A stretch of DNA of 64,000 nucleotides from Diploscapter coronatus (GCA_964036155.1 OZ038423.1:39447249-39511248), one strand, 5' to 3'. Positions 25,701 to 46,453 are shown, counted from the first letter of the stretch. The notes: generated from the sequence alone by a model not told the origin. Numbers and translations: made by a program.

Positions 25701-26271
25701 AACTTGTCAGGCTGAGATTTAGCTTAAGAAAATTGCGTCATCATCCTAAAATTGTTATGATAAACCTGCAAATTGTAGAGAAGAAGAAAGAGGAAAATCT
25801 CCGAAGGAAGAGGAAAAATCTCGACGAGAATCGTCCGGTGAAAAGAATGACAAGAAGAAGGGAAAAGCAAAGGCGCCCTCGTATATCTTCGATAAAACAC
25901 CCACACAGGCTCCCATACCTGATGATTCAAACACGACTATGGTATGGTTTTTTTCCAAATTTAAAATTGCAATATTATAGAATTGTGCTGAAACCCATTT
26001 TGATGCTATATGCGGTCTAAATCCTCATTTTTAAAGATTGTCATGAAATGATAAAGCACGCAGCAAATTGTTATCAAAACGCATTGAAATAGATTTTTTA
26101 ATGATGAAATATTTCTATTTGATGAGCTAAACAGAATTTCGTAAAATCAATTTTTAGGTAGCAGTATTTGTGCTGATCATTCTATGCATTCTCGGCTCGG
26201 GAATCGTTTGGAAATTCGAATTGCATAAGAAATTGAAGAGGGGCAATTACGACAGCGTCGCAGGAGGATAA
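22708..26271 (+). CDS. Secreted or type I membrane protein with three ET-module/Ly6-like cysteine modules
   Basis: Eleven exons on the plus strand: 22708-22857, 23151-23249, 23311-23376, 23975-24061, 24333-24434, 24661-24759, 24808-24954, 25157-25357, 25485-25603, 25779-25941, 26158-26271. They total 1347 nt, 448 aa, all in phase. Residues about 17-39 are a signal peptide (FLVSIFSFATILL). Three cysteine modules follow: one starting CHDCVGDDC (C44, C47, C52) and closing CFCRNKNECN; a second starting CECQGKHCN and closing CYCDERYCN; a third with KCIGQFCY, KGC and ELC. The repeated KGC and CxCxxxxCN spacing resembles the nematode ET module and, more loosely, three-finger Ly6/activin-receptor ectodomains. 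An acidic Glu/Lys stalk (about 336-395) leads to one membrane helix (412-429, VAVFVLIILCILGSGIVW) and a short basic cytoplasmic tail without a kinase domain. The first eight introns are all phase 0. Ligand and function are unknown. Confidence 0.85.
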
Positions 26272-27523
26272 GTTACTTCATTTCCCTTTGTTAAATAGGT
26301 AGTTCTTTTTAATTTGCACAAATTAGGGGTACTTATTTATGTTTCCATCAGTATTCCGAAGGGATACTTTATTCGAAATATTGATTTTTTTTGCATATTT
26401 GTTCGAAAATCGAACATATTCAACTCGCGTATTCTTTCATGCATTAATTAATGACTCGATAAAATCGCACTTTATTTGTTTCTACTCATACTATTTTATT
26501 AAGCTTTTTTCCTTGAAATATACTCATAATTGGTTTAGATTGTGCACATTTTAAGCCCGGTTAGCAATTTTACTCATTAAGATCTATTATTGATATCCTA
26601 GAATTCTGCCAAATATTGCGTATATTATGCTTTATGATTTAAAAAAATTATCATTCATGAAATAATATGGACAAATTTAAAGTATTTCATGAGTGATTAT
26701 TTTTCATCTATAATAGCCGCGCTTAGATTATTTTCAAAGATTTAAAAATTATTTATTAATCTTTGGTTAATTCGAAGTTCACTTATCAAATTTCTATGAA
26801 TGTTCATCCAATATTGCAACTCACCAATTTTATTTTTGCACCACATTGTCTTCTATCTCAGCGCACGATTTTCAATCGTTGACCAATTAAGCGGATCGTT
26901 TAATTCGTCCATTTTATGGTAGTCTGGATTTATTGCAATTTACCAACAACTTCTCGAAAAATCACTTAATTCGAAGAATAGTTAGTTTTTAAAAGGTGAG
27001 AATTTGTTAAAGGCAAATTCTGATTAGAGAAAACACCTTTGAGTAGTTTTCAAAAACCTCTAATCAGCGTGCAAAATATTCGTAGAACAGTAGAAGAACG
27101 GTTTTTGATAAATATTTCGCTAAAAATTGCGATAAATTAAGATCATCTCTTCTTTCCATTAAATTATTTTGAATCTCAATTTTATGCCGGATCTCAATAG
27201 CAATAATTTGTATTTCATACTTTGGTATTTTCGATTGGATAATTTCATCATTATTACTTTATGTCTCGTCATAAGTTATAAATTTATTTATTTATTTGGT
27301 TTTTGTTAATTTTGTTTAGGGATAATTGTCGTAACTTTAACAATTAGTAACAATAAAGATTTCTAAATTCTAACGATCTAAATAACTCTACTTTATCATT
27401 GAATTATTTTTCTCTTAATTTTGAATGCTTGAAAGGGAAATTAATTGCGTTCTTTTCTTCCAACTTCAAAATGTTTGTATCAACAATATTTAACAAAAAT
27501 ATACGAAAAATCAACTTCCTTTC
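26272..27523. other. Convergent 3' spacer, cysteine-rich gene (+) and LARS2 (-)
   Basis: AT-rich 1.25 kb between two stop codons facing each other, presumably both 3'UTRs. A plus-strand AATAAA at 27352-27357 is a candidate polyadenylation signal for the upstream gene, implying a 3'UTR of about 1.1 kb. No coding potential is seen. Confidence 0.5.
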
Positions 27524-34163
<6,640 letters not shown>

Positions 34164-35518
34164 CTGAAAAATCGATAATTTTCCTAAAACCGATAAACAA
34201 CACAAAATATTCGATTACTTCGTGAAAATCGACGAATTTACTATTCTCTAGAATCCAAGCCCAAATGTTAAAACGTTTATTTTCATCATAAAATTCTGTA
34301 AAAACTGACTATGTTTTGGAATAAAATGACTTGTCTCATGCAAAGACGAAATTTGAGTGAAGACAATTGGATAGATTCGTTGTGCGAATTGGTTACGGTA
34401 AGAGAATTTTCTAGAAAATGATAGAAATTCGATTTTGAAAGGAAAGAAATTGGAAAAGAGAACAAATTCTACCGGTGATTGAAATTCGACAATTCGAGCT
34501 CTTTTTCACAAATAAGCTTAATTAACATGTCACATTTGGGATAATCGACATTGGTAAAGCGCACTCATTTTCAGAAAAGTGGGTGCATTTTACTAATATT
34601 CAGAAAAACCATATCTTCCTTGTCGAGCGAAATGAAAAGTAAATATTTCCTACTCCACATCTATTTTTCGTTTGACAAAGAAGATACATGAGCATATTTT
34701 AATAAAAAATATGCGATTTTTAAAATTTGAAAATGATTTAGAAAAGCTATCACGACAAAAATATTTGGAAAAATATGGTTCAAAATGTGTCAATCAATTT
34801 TTAACCTCATTTTTCAGGAAGCAGAAAAAAAGAAATAAGATGCCATGTCATTCAATTGCGTAGGTCAGAGCAACAAAACGACTAGAATTGAAGCAAATCA
34901 ATTGAAAATGATAAAAATGACAAGAAAATGCGATAATATTCCAAAAATGCATTTTCTGTATCAAATTGAGACAAAAATGAGTACTAAACTTCTTTGATAA
35001 ATTGGACCTCGTTACAAGTACTTACAATTTGATGAAGACAAACAAAGTTATCCAGGAAATAATTGCCCTTATAAATAAGCTGCTAGAAATTGCATACGTC
35101 GTATGGAATCTTGATATAGAATAAGGCCGGTTTTAATAAATTATGAAATGGCAAAAAGTGCATTATTTTATTTATGCAATAGTTTTACCATTCCATCCCT
35201 TTTATAATCTACAACGCACCAAAACGAATCGTTTGAAAGAACACGAAATTGTTGATTTGAAGAAAAGAAATTCGGAGATTTTTAGATTCTCTCAAGTCGA
35301 TGGAGTTCATATGAAATTTTATTGATTTTCCATATGAAGAATACCACGTTTTGATAGAATTTTGAAATTAGAATACAACATTGCACTATTTTTCATTATA
35401 TATTCTTCTTACGCGATAATATTCATAGTGCGAAAGCTACAGATTTAAACAATTTTAAAGAGGAACTAAAAAGTGGAAGAAAGGTAAATTTAAATAATTC
35501 TCACAGTATCCTGTTATT
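34164..35518. other. Spacer between LARS2 and SNRK (both minus)
   Basis: AT-rich 1.36 kb upstream of LARS2 and downstream of SNRK on the minus strand. A minus-strand AATAAA (plus TTTATT, 35167-35172) about 350 nt past the SNRK stop is a plausible polyadenylation signal. A TTTTCAG acceptor abuts the LARS2 start. ORFs here are short, AT-rich and unconvincing. Confidence 0.5.
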
Positions 35519-38500
35519 TCAGTTGACATCACAAACGAAATTGGCGTTATTGAGCCAGCAGTCGACTTTCTCCTTGTTGGTCTGCAGACACTCGAGCGGG
35601 TCGTCCAAACACAGCCACGAATTCGACAACAGGGGGGATTTCTGCAAATTAAAACTTTTGAACAACTACAAGAATCGCGAATACAACATTTCATAAGAAA
35701 ATCGAAATGATTTAATGATATTCTGAAGCCTAGTGGAAAACAATTCACCTAAAGCGGAAGTGAAATTTTGTATACGATAGAGTGAAATTTAGTTTTCACT
35801 TTATTTTACCATTCAATGCTAAAGTGAAAGGTTAAACATCTTTCTCAAAATGGAAATAAGAATTTTGATACCTTTTCGAAATCGAGTTTCCTTTTTGAGG
35901 CATTTGAGATGCATCCTGAATCATCTGATACAGTCTGCGTAGTGTTGGCTGTGTTTGCATCACCACTTCTGCCTCCGTCCAGAGAGTCACGCGAATGCAG
36001 ACTGTCCAAGGAGCAGATCTGAAAATTAGACTCGTGAATATGAAATAAGGTAAAAATTGAGAGATATTATCCCTTCAAATTGAAGGTATTTTATCGCGCT
36101 TGCTTGACATTCAACAGAACTATTCTGAAGAAACGGATAAATGGTATTTTCGAAACGTATTTATTAGTTTACAGACAAAATGTACCTTGTAAAGCTGTTC
36201 GTGCGATTTCGCTCTGGACAATCGCCTGATCCACTGCCTGCTTCCGTCCACTCTAAAAATGATTGATTTTATCTGAATCCAATCAACGCAGACATTTCTC
36301 TTTTAAACAAAATATAAAGAGTAGAAGAAATCAATTTATCATTTACAAAAAAAAAAAATTCCAAAACTGTTCGAATTCTTCAAAAAAGGCTAGGAATAAA
36401 TCAAAAATAACCAACCTAATAGCATCAATGTCCCTCGGGGGAGTGCCCAGCCAGCTTTCATCCCTCTCCCTCTCCCTACCGCTCTCGTCTTCCCCATCGT
36501 CTATCGTCCAGTCTCGCAGAATCTTCTCTGCTGTGTGCGATCTGAAACATTTGTGCATAAAAATAAGATATTCTAAGTCCTCACAATGCTGAAATTTGAA
36601 ATTCTGTGCATAGTGGACTGATAGAAAAAAGAAAACGCCTCTTCTCTTTATATAATATTTCAAGAAAAGTTAGGACTATGAGAATTGCGATATATCAAAT
36701 TGCAATGAAGATATGCTTAAAAAATCATAACAAATCAAATGTACTGTATTCATACGATAGTGCATATCCTTTTGCTGGGACTATCAAAAATAATAAAAAC
36801 GCAAAATTCCCAACCTATGCAAGAGTCTGGCCTTTCTGCATTCGTTTCTGTCGCCATCCAACTGTGTCATTTCGGGAATGGCTCTCAAATAGACGGGGAA
36901 GGGCAGAGGCAGAGAGCCGCAGCACCAGCTTGAGGTGCTCATTGAGGTGAGTGAGGAGGGAGACGCCATCGAGAGCGAATCCAGGGCTGAGCATCTGAAA
37001 ATACTTATGCTTAGAAAACGAAATAATTCGGAGACGGAATGACGAGACCCTATATTCAGAGGTATGTGAGGATGTGAAAGTAGGGAGAAATATTGCTGGA
37101 AAAGATAGGTTTCGTCATTTCTAGTTGCCGTTCTAGAAATTCGATAAAGTAACTGGAAAATGTACGATAAATGTTTTTCTCCAGTTTTTAGAAACCTATG
37201 TGTAATACGTAAATGAAAATCCCGTCATACTTTGAGAGGAAGAATTGTTTGAAATAAGTTTTACTTTCAAATCGAAGGTTAAGATGACTTGAATATTATG
37301 ATTTACATGTAGAACTCATCCTCGCAAATAAACTTTGAAAAAATCTACCTCCTCTCGAGTCCATTCATCTGTGCATGTTTTGTCCCGTCGTTGTGTGTCG
37401 TGTCCTGCGCATTGGTTGATTCTCCGTCTGAAATAGTTTATTTTTTGCGACTTTCAAAAGAACTTCCAACCTTTCTGTCCATTGGCATTGCACGTTTTGT
37501 AGAGCGGATTCTGATGTCCATTCGTGGTTCTTCGTTTGTCGACCCCATCGCTGGAACCGTCATCTTCGTCGTCGCCTTTGTCATCTGAATATTCAAAATA
37601 TTCAACTTTATTTAGTTCAAAATTTAGAAGTAGTTTCTCAGAAATAAGCTCCTACCCGATCTCCTTCTGCAATACTTGGTTCCAGCAGCGAATAGCAGCC
37701 GTTTTCCCTCTTCATCATCAGAGGCTTCAGAAGATGAACAACTAAAATTAAATCCCTTGAAATTTAAATTGATACTATTTTTTATTTTCACCAACAAGTT
37801 TGAAGGTTATTTTTCTAATTCGTTTCCATATTTATGGATTCTCTGAAGCATACATATTTCTATTTCAGTGGTTTTTTCACAAAAATGCTAAGTGAACAAA
37901 AATTCTACCAGCTATTAGTTTCGTGATCAACAAATTCCTATCTAATTCCTTCTACCATAGTTAAAGTGTTTTGCATTTTCATGACTTCTTTTACATGCGA
38001 CAAAGTAGAAGTGATTTCAGTCACAGAGAGAAGTGATTGCATTCAAGTTTTTAATAAAAATTTCTGATTTTCAAGTGAAAACTAAAACAAAGAGCTCTAT
38101 TCAACTATGAAAGATGGTTTTCACTATTTGGACCTCAAAATCAGCGTAGAAGTTTGCAGAATAATTGGTTGATAAATAAATCCGGTCGCATTTCATTTTC
38201 TAGCTTTCAAATTTTTTTTTCCAGATGATAAAATAACTTTTCACCCTTGCATATTTTTTTGAATTCTGAAAGCCTTGAAAAGACTACTGAATGTGACAAG
38301 ACTTTCTTACCAACCTCGAAGAATAAATGTGACTGACCTAGTGCTTCTCCTAGCATTGGAGATGAAGAATCGTTTCTGGTGCACTGAGGGGGGCAGACCC
38401 GTGGCAGGCACTCCACCTACCGAGGAGATAGGCGACATTGTAGACAGAGCCGAGGCCTTCTCGTAGCGCCTGCAAACGTCCGGTGAAACAATCGCCTGAC

Positions 38501-41500
38501 GATGACGGATTATTCGAACCGAACTGCAAACCAACAAATCAGGAACACGGTTAGTACAGAGGGGAAATGACAGAATTATCGAGTTTAATTGATCGTTGAT
38601 GTTTAGTCCGAACATTAGGTTGAAGTGTTGAAGGCGATTTATGGAGTTCTTTGCAAAAAAACTGATTTACAAAAAAGGATTAAATCTGAGCAAGTCTATC
38701 CCGAAAACGTCGGTTATTTTGGAGACAAAATGCTTCGATTTCGTTTTTTTTCTAATTCCGAACTCTGACTATAATCATGGTCAAAATTTATTCCATTTGA
38801 AATTTCTTCTTCAATACATGCATAAATCGCCTTCATAAACGACAAGAGGAAAAACGCAACAAAATTTCGTTGAAACATAGATTTTGATTAGTCCTCATTT
38901 CCTCAACATATTAGAAGAGACATTTTTGAAAGACACTATTTTTAAAGACTGAAACCTATTCAACCACTCATTAGAAACTTCAATAAAATCACTCAAAGCT
39001 CCTTTCTTCTACTAATAGGGGAAAATGGTACCTATAAGTTTGCGCGACCCCGGTTGGTGTGCTGGTGACGGTCTTGTGAGGGACTATGGGTGGGGCAGAG
39101 ACTGTTGAACTGTTTGCTGATGAGGGACGAGTAAAAGAATTTGGCGGAAGGTCTACAGAGGCCTAAACGATAAAACGTAAATTTTACAGTTATACGAGAT
39201 GATATAAATTTTTATCAAATGTAAAAAACAACTTCCTCCTAATTCTATTGCAATTCACCTCAAACATTCAAATATTTTTGGTTCGAATACCATACCTGAC
39301 TGCTTTTTGTAGCCTGTAGGGGTCCATGTCTGGCAGAAGAAGAGACGTGCACTACACCGGTTGAGGCTGATCTAAATTTATCCTTTGTAATTTATGTCAC
39401 GACAAGATTTCGATAACTCGTGGTTATCAATTACGCATGAAGCATAAAAATTTCAATATTTGTCCGAAAACGTGATGTCGGACAGATTCACTCAAGATCA
39501 GATTTGTAAATTTTCACACTCGCAGATACCCGTATGAACGAAATAGTACGTCTTTTCGAGAAACAGAAAGAAGACATGCTTTTTCTCTCTCGATAAGACA
39601 TTCTATCTCTATTATGCAGGCACCCGCGAATGTGAAAATTTATATCTGCTCAAGATAGCCAAAATCATTGATAATAAATGCTTGCCTACTGATAAAAATT
39701 GTAAACCTACTTATTCTTCAAAATTCATCCAAAATGTTCGAAAATCTCACCTATTCGTTCTTGCCATTCCGGTAGCAGTAGGCATATGCAGAAGTCCGTG
39801 ATTCGCCGATCCGGCTTCAGATTCTTCCCCTTCCTCGCAGATTCCCAACAAATGGGGCGATGAAGACAGCTTTCGCATTCCTCAAAAAATCAATTAATTT
39901 GAAAATGAAATGAAACTCAAACCTCCAATAGTTGAAGTCGAGACTTTGAGACGCGATAGTGAAGAGAGGGACGACATTGCTGAAAAATATTCGTGTTAAA
40001 TTAAGTAGATATAAGAACAAGAAATTCAGTATTTAAATAAAACCAAACGATGAAAATCAATTTAAGGAGTTTACCAAAAAAACAAGTATTTTTCAAAAAC
40101 ATCTTGAAAAAGTTGATAAAAAAATATCATGAACGTATCATTAAATTATATGGGAAAAAACTAAGAATAAAATTACCAGGTGACGTTCGGCCGCTGCTAG
40201 ATGCTGGAGGTGAGGGCGAGCGACTGCTTCGAACACTGTCAGGACTGGCTGCACGTCGAATACTTCCTGAAACATTTTCTTAATTTTTTTTTTTATTTTC
40301 AAAATTTGATATTTTTCAGATGCTTCTTGTATTAGCTATGTTCCAAAACTTTCATAATTAGAATGCAGTTTCTTCTGATATTGGTATAATGCCGGTGTCT
40401 GCTAACTAGTCGTAAATTGAATTGCGAAAACCAATGAGTTTCACGAATAAAGGTTTGAAATTTTGAGAAACAAAGGTAAGTTTTCGATTGTCCTGTTATT
40501 CTAACAAAGGGTAGATACAGAGAGTTCCATCGTTAATTCTCCCATAGCTAACACAAAGTTTAGTCAGATATGCTAATTTTTGCCTACTTAATTCGAGAAG
40601 ATCTTGAACGGCCTGGGGACTGACTCTGTCACGGGCTGCCGCATTGAACATCGATACGGATGGAGAGGAATTCCTGAAACATAGCGAAATAAATCAGGGT
40701 ATTTCTTCGAATTTTAGAATTTTTGAAGAAAAGCACAGACAATTAGAGCCGTGTTATATACACGTTAAACGTGTCACCTCACAATGCAGAATTTGATAAA
40801 ATGCAAGATTAAAAAATTAGAAATTGGTAACCTGGAAAAGTAATTGCAATAGATGCATCGTTATACACGAAATAATACGAGTAAAATCTTTTCCCTATAA
40901 TCTATTGTTTCATCTGCAACGATACAACTACCTTCCAAAATGTGTAGAATTAAAAAAAAATAATAATAATTTCAAAAATTGCATTTCATCAAACTTTTCT
41001 GCATAACTTCAAACAAACAATGTCACAAATTAACGTTTTCACGACAAAGCCGTCACATTATCGCTTATTTGTACAAAGGGAAGTTGAAGTGTGAAAAGCG
41101 GGAAAGGGTGCGTGGATTTAGATGCAGGAAAGTCACTAATTCAGTTGAATAGTCCAGTCTAGATTTAGTCATCCATCAGTCCATTCTTGTGCAGTTCCTC
41201 ACCAGAGGAGCAGAGTTAAGGCACACTAGAGAAAGAGAAGATCATTCAAGACTTTTGTGGCTATTGGTGGCTTTATCATTTCAAATAATTACAGTATCGT
41301 TTCTACCGTAATCCATTTAGATAAAATTCCAATTCAGTTAGGCCTTTTCTCAATTTGACCTGAGAAATTTCAATATCTTCACCAATAGCCCTTTTCGACA
41401 GCAATTCAGTGCAGGTAGTCTTATCTGGCGAACCTCCTGACAAGTCGTGTGGCGGTCTTGCTGCGTCTCAGATGTCTGATTTTGCCCGCGGTCAGCTCTG

Positions 41501-44500
41501 CCTCAGTGTCGCTGCTAACCCTGTGTATGGTCATGTGCCCCATTCCCATTCCCGTTCCCTCATCCTCCTGGCTATATCTCTGGAGTTCTTCCTCTTCGGG
41601 CTCCATGCTGGTTCTCTGACTCTGATCAAGTACTCCGTGCTCTTCGATTGGAGTGAGGTCTTCGAATAGGGAGTGTTGTCGCGAAAGGGGGTTGAGGTGT
41701 CTGTCAGGGAGAACATTTAGGGTGTCCGTGTTGTGAGTGCGAGGGCTGGTGGGAGGGACGAGAGAGGAGCCCTCATCAGACAGGGCACTGACCGAGGCTG
41801 CATCCGACCCTTGGCGAGAGATATGACTGCATCGACTGCTCGTCAACGCATTCCGATCTGACATCGGGGGGTAAAACCTAAACGTCCATTGCTTATTTTA
41901 TATAACAGGACTGTACGCTAAAATCTAGTTATTTAAAGAAAGCTATTGGTTTATCATATATACCACTGAACCTCAGCGTACAACCCTGGCTTTCATGTCA
42001 AAATGATTGATCATTCCTCATTCCTGACTACTCAAAATAATCATAGATCATAGCATGAACGAGGCTAAATAATAATAATAATGCAGAGGAATCTGTTTAG
42101 TTCAGAGGAAATATAGTTGAAATTTGAAAATAAAAAATGGAAAATTCTTTTTCAACTAATTTCCCAGATGGATTATTCAGATACATATCGACATGTCCCG
42201 TTTCCCATTCACATGAAACTGAGCATTTGACTCGACAACACTTACGAGGCAGACAATATATGAATCTTCATCGATAAATGAATATAATTACGCTAATTTT
42301 GACGTTTCTTTGAAAACTTTAGAAATCGTAAAATCTCTTCTCATTGGAATACAATAGCCGTTTTTAAAAAATATATTTCTCATTTGAAACTTACAAAATT
42401 CAAAGAAACGCACTTCGAATATTGATGAACGAAAGTCAACATTCTTAACAAAATTGAAATCGTAACTTTCGTCCATCCTAATCCCAAAAATACGACAATA
42501 TTTTTAGAGAAAAAAGATAAATCGGAAAAAATGCTGACGTACCTGCTACTCTGCCTACTAGCAGATCTGAGGTAGGAGCTGAGTTCCTCCTCGCTCTCCT
42601 CCTTGAGAATTGTGCAGGGTCGCGCTCGCCACGAATTCGACCGGCTTCTGCAGCGAGAACCCGTCACTGATGAAGGACGAGACGAGCGGGATTCTCTGGA
42701 AATTAGCATAATTCAAAAATGCTCCAAAATAACACAAATGAAGTTTTAATTTTGTATAACACATGAAAAATTCCCTTCAAAACTAGGTTAAAGAAAATCG
42801 CGAAATCTAATTTCTTATTGCGTTGATTTTAGAATTGTAAAAATGTTCAGGATGGTGGTTTTGAAATCTGCTCTATAAATATCTTTCACAAGAAAAACAA
42901 ATCTCTAAATCGTTTTGAATTCGCGTTAAGTTCATGAGATAATAAAATTCATAAAAGGAAGCAATAGTTTAGCAAATCGTAGAAAAATGCTTACTGTTCA
43001 ATCAAATCCTCATCAGGAATGTGTCCGCCTTCCTGGGAATTGAGTTCTCTGGCCTGGTCCTCCCTCCTCGACGCGAGCACTCTCTCAGCCAGCAAATAAT
43101 ATGTTGCCGTCATCGAATTATACTCGTCATTTTCAAGGGCACTAAAAATAACATACATGAAAATATCCTTCCTATGCTTCAGGATAAGTTCATTTTCAGA
43201 CTTGTTTTAGAAAAGCGTTAGAGAAAATATGAAAATAGGTAAAAATTCTAAAAAAAAAAACAAACAAAATACCTCTGAATTTGGTCTTCAGTGCCAATCT
43301 GGCCGGCAACCATTCGCTCGATGATGATCGTGTGGTCCGAATGGCTCAGATGGTGTCGAACGATTAGGGGAAGGATCTGGAAAGTATCATAAATCAAATA
43401 ATTCCTCCAACTTTTCATCGGAAATCTGAAAACGCGAAAATCTCATTCTCCAGCCTCGCCCTTTCTTACTATATAATTTTTGATGCTTTGTCAAAATGAT
43501 CGTGACGATGATTATTACCTTAGCATGTCCCCGATCTCCAGCCTTGACCCAGGCATTGTCGACGATTTCCGAGAGATTGGCTCGTTTCGAGGGGTCGCGC
43601 ACGAGCATTCGCTGGATCAGACTAAAAATAAACGCATTTAGAAAAAGCGTCGTGTTCCGCTATTAGAAATCTCATTTTACGAAGTATTCTACAAATAATT
43701 CTCTTCCACTTCAGATAAATAAACAGCTTATGAAGTGTTTCTGATGAATGATAAATATTTACTAATGATCATAGAAATTTGAATTTAATTTATAAAAAAC
43801 AAGTTCCTTTGAAGCCTACTTTTTGCAGGGATTGGAAAGATGGTCGGGCACCGCATAGCGACAGTCCAGAATCTTGGTCAAAGTTTCCGAATCGTTGGTT
43901 TCCTGGAACGGCAACCGACTGCACACGAGCATGTACAGAATTACACCGAGAGACCAAACGTCTAAAATCGAACGATAAATAAAAATGGAGAAGATGTTTC
44001 AAGAAATGTCTAATAATCGGAGAAACTTCATCATTCATTATAATCAAACAGGAACGTAATTTATTCCATCAGGAAAATTTTTATTATGAAAATGCTAAAA
44101 AACTGATTCTCAAGATTTGACGTTTTACAAAATCAGACAAATTTATAAGAAAATAGCGAAAGTGTAAATAAAATCGTAAACTTTGCAAAATGGTAAAAAA
44201 AAACTTGAAAAATTCTCACCAACAGCAGGCGCATCGTAGGCATCGCCCAGGAGAATCTCGGGTGCTGAATAGGCGAGCGACCCGCACGATGTCTGCAGCT
44301 GCTGGCCTGGCTCGTACAGATTCGAGAAACCGAAATCCGTCAGCTTCACCATCCCGAGTCGCTCGAAGAACACCACGTTTTCCGGCTGAAAATAATAATT
44401 CTTTCATTTTTTCGTCATTACAGTTTCGAACTGACACGCCACTTCCGAGATCAACTAATAGTTTTATCTTACGATTTAATAAAGAATTATGGCGAAGAGA

Positions 44501-46453
44501 TTCTGTGATAAACCATGAATTATTGTTTATGCTGGATTAAGAAAGTCTGGTTTCAATTTTTCCGAATCTCTTACCTTGAGATCTCTATGCACGACATGCA
44601 GTTTATGGCAATAGTCGATGGCTGTGATGATTTGGCAGAAATACTGCTGCGCAAGGGTCTCGGGAATCGCCTGAAAGTTAAAGCGCTTTCCTTTGGAATC
44701 TGTTTACGTTTATTGGTCTAAATCAATCAATTGCCAAATCAATTGAAGGTGTAATTTTAAACTTGTACGAAACACGTTTTTAGAATTCTTAAAAAGTCAC
44801 CCAAAAAAATTTTACCTTGTCATGCCTGGAAATGTACTGCTGCAGATCGCAATCGCCTTTTTCTAGTATCAGAAATAGCCGAGTTTGAGTGTCGATTACC
44901 TGGAAAATATGCGTTTTTTTTTTTTTCAATTTTTAGAAAATCAGAACTCAACTTATGATGACACATTACAAAAATATGTCTATTTTGAAGAAGAAAAGTT
45001 CAAATTCCCACCTCATACAGTCTGACAATATTTGGGTGCTGTACGAGTTTCATGCAGCGCACCTCCTGCATCATGTGAGCGGCCGACTGCGCGTCCAGAC
45101 TCGATTTGTCGATGATTTTCACCGCTACCTGGAAAAAATCCCATCTCGAAAATCATTCGTTTTGGGTGCTGTCAAATTTTTCCCTTTCATTTTATAAAAT
45201 CCCAAAAGAAAATAAGAAGCGCCTGACAGCTATGCTTGATTCACATCTTCTTGAATGTCGCAAAATGAGTAATGAGCTTGAAAAATATTATATTTTGCAA
45301 AAGTTAAGTTTATTTCTCATCTAAACTTCGGAAAATATGAAGGAAGAAAATCTCACCGTCTCCCCAGTGAAGACATGTCTGGCCTCCTTGACAACAGCGA
45401 AGTGGCCGCTGCCGATTTCCTGGCCGAGGTCGTACAAACCAGCGATTCTGAAAGATTCAGATTATTTCCGGGAAAAAGTTAGTTTTAAACAATCTAAAAC
45501 GTTGGCAACTATTATTTGACGAACTGAGTTACTTATTTTCCAGTACTACTTCATCCTTCTATAGTATGCATTAGATCTAATCCTAACTATCGAATCCGCC
45601 ATTTAGGAACTGCCAGAAATTTCCAAATCTTACAGAAAGAGCAAATAAAAGAAGAAATGAACGTCATTTTTCTTCTCAAAAATCCAAAAGTTCATTCGAC
45701 CATAAAATTCGAACGAAATAATAAAGTGCTTCCATCATTTTTCTTGCCGTTCGGAAGCCCTACTTATCTCGTCAACTCGTCAAATGCTCCTTTTTATTCC
45801 CTCCACGTTCGGATCAGGCATTAATCCCGAAACGCGGCATTGTATGCAAAAATAGCCTCGTTTTCATGTCGATTAGAGACTTCATTAGGCGAATTTGAAA
45901 GGGATGATCAAACGAGAGGCAACATTTGGCTACTTCTTTCAAAGAATCGAGTAATGTGGCTTGCAGATGTAATCGGTAATTAGCAGTTCGTAAAAAGCCG
46001 AGAAGAGTGAATTTGAGTTTTGCAGCATCTACAAATTGAGCATTTGAAACATATGTTTGACGTCAGAAATTCCATGTTTCATGCATCACATGAATTGAAA
46101 TTCACAAGGTTTTTCTTCCGAATATCGGACGAAAAGTGACAAAATAAAAGCGTCATGTAGCATGCTGCAACTCCAAAATATGTCATGAATCTGATTAAAA
46201 TTATTTGGGGAACAGGGTCGAAACGAAAATCGAGAGCGAAATCCGATTATCAAAATATTATAATCCTCTTGTTCCTGCTGCGGAATATTTTCTCATCTTA
46301 TTGTCTTTTCTGAGGAAAGTTATTCACTCCGAAACTCTGGATAAAATTTACTTGAAAGGATGAAAAGGAAAAGTTTTACCTAACATTCTTGAACGCGGAC
46401 GACGGTTTGCATATCGGCAGGGCTGCATTCGATTGCGAGGGAAGCGATGTCAT
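35519..46453 (-). CDS. SNRK: SNRK, SNF-related serine/threonine kinase (AMPK-related) with a long Ser/Arg-rich tail
   Basis: 27 coding exons on the minus strand: 46453-46380, 45447-45357, 45128-45012, 44899-44816, 44670-44575, 44385-44220, 43961-43820, 43621-43519, 43376-43273, 43141-42995, 42695-42543, 41877-41434, 40673-40588, 40266-40177, 39979-39923, 39880-39751, 39371-39296, 39162-39032, 38523-38338, 37741-37656, 37584-37471, 37427-37349, 36994-36815, 36541-36416, 36252-36186, 36018-35872, 35641-35519. They total 3399 nt, 1132 aa, with all phases consistent. Kinase domain about 29-285: glycine loop GSGHFAVV (37-44), catalytic Lys59 in VAVK, HRDLKPEN (150-157), DFG (171-173), and activation-loop [13 protein letters not shown], whose Thr186 matches the LKB1-phosphorylated Thr of human SNRK. 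A UBA-like segment follows ([24 protein letters not shown]). The tail beyond about 370 is rich in Ser, Arg and acidic runs, and is much longer than in human SNRK (765 aa). The alpha-D segment reads [11 protein letters not shown], one residue shorter than the usual GGDMFDYI type. Confidence 0.95.

Noticed and set aside
39278..39290. GGTTCGAATAC resembling a tRNA B box
   Set aside because: No A box or cloverleaf upstream at the right distance; it lies in an SNRK intron.
41409..41669. 86-codon plus-strand ORF
   Set aside because: Exact antisense shadow of the large SNRK exon 41434-41877, whose frame and phases fit both neighbours.
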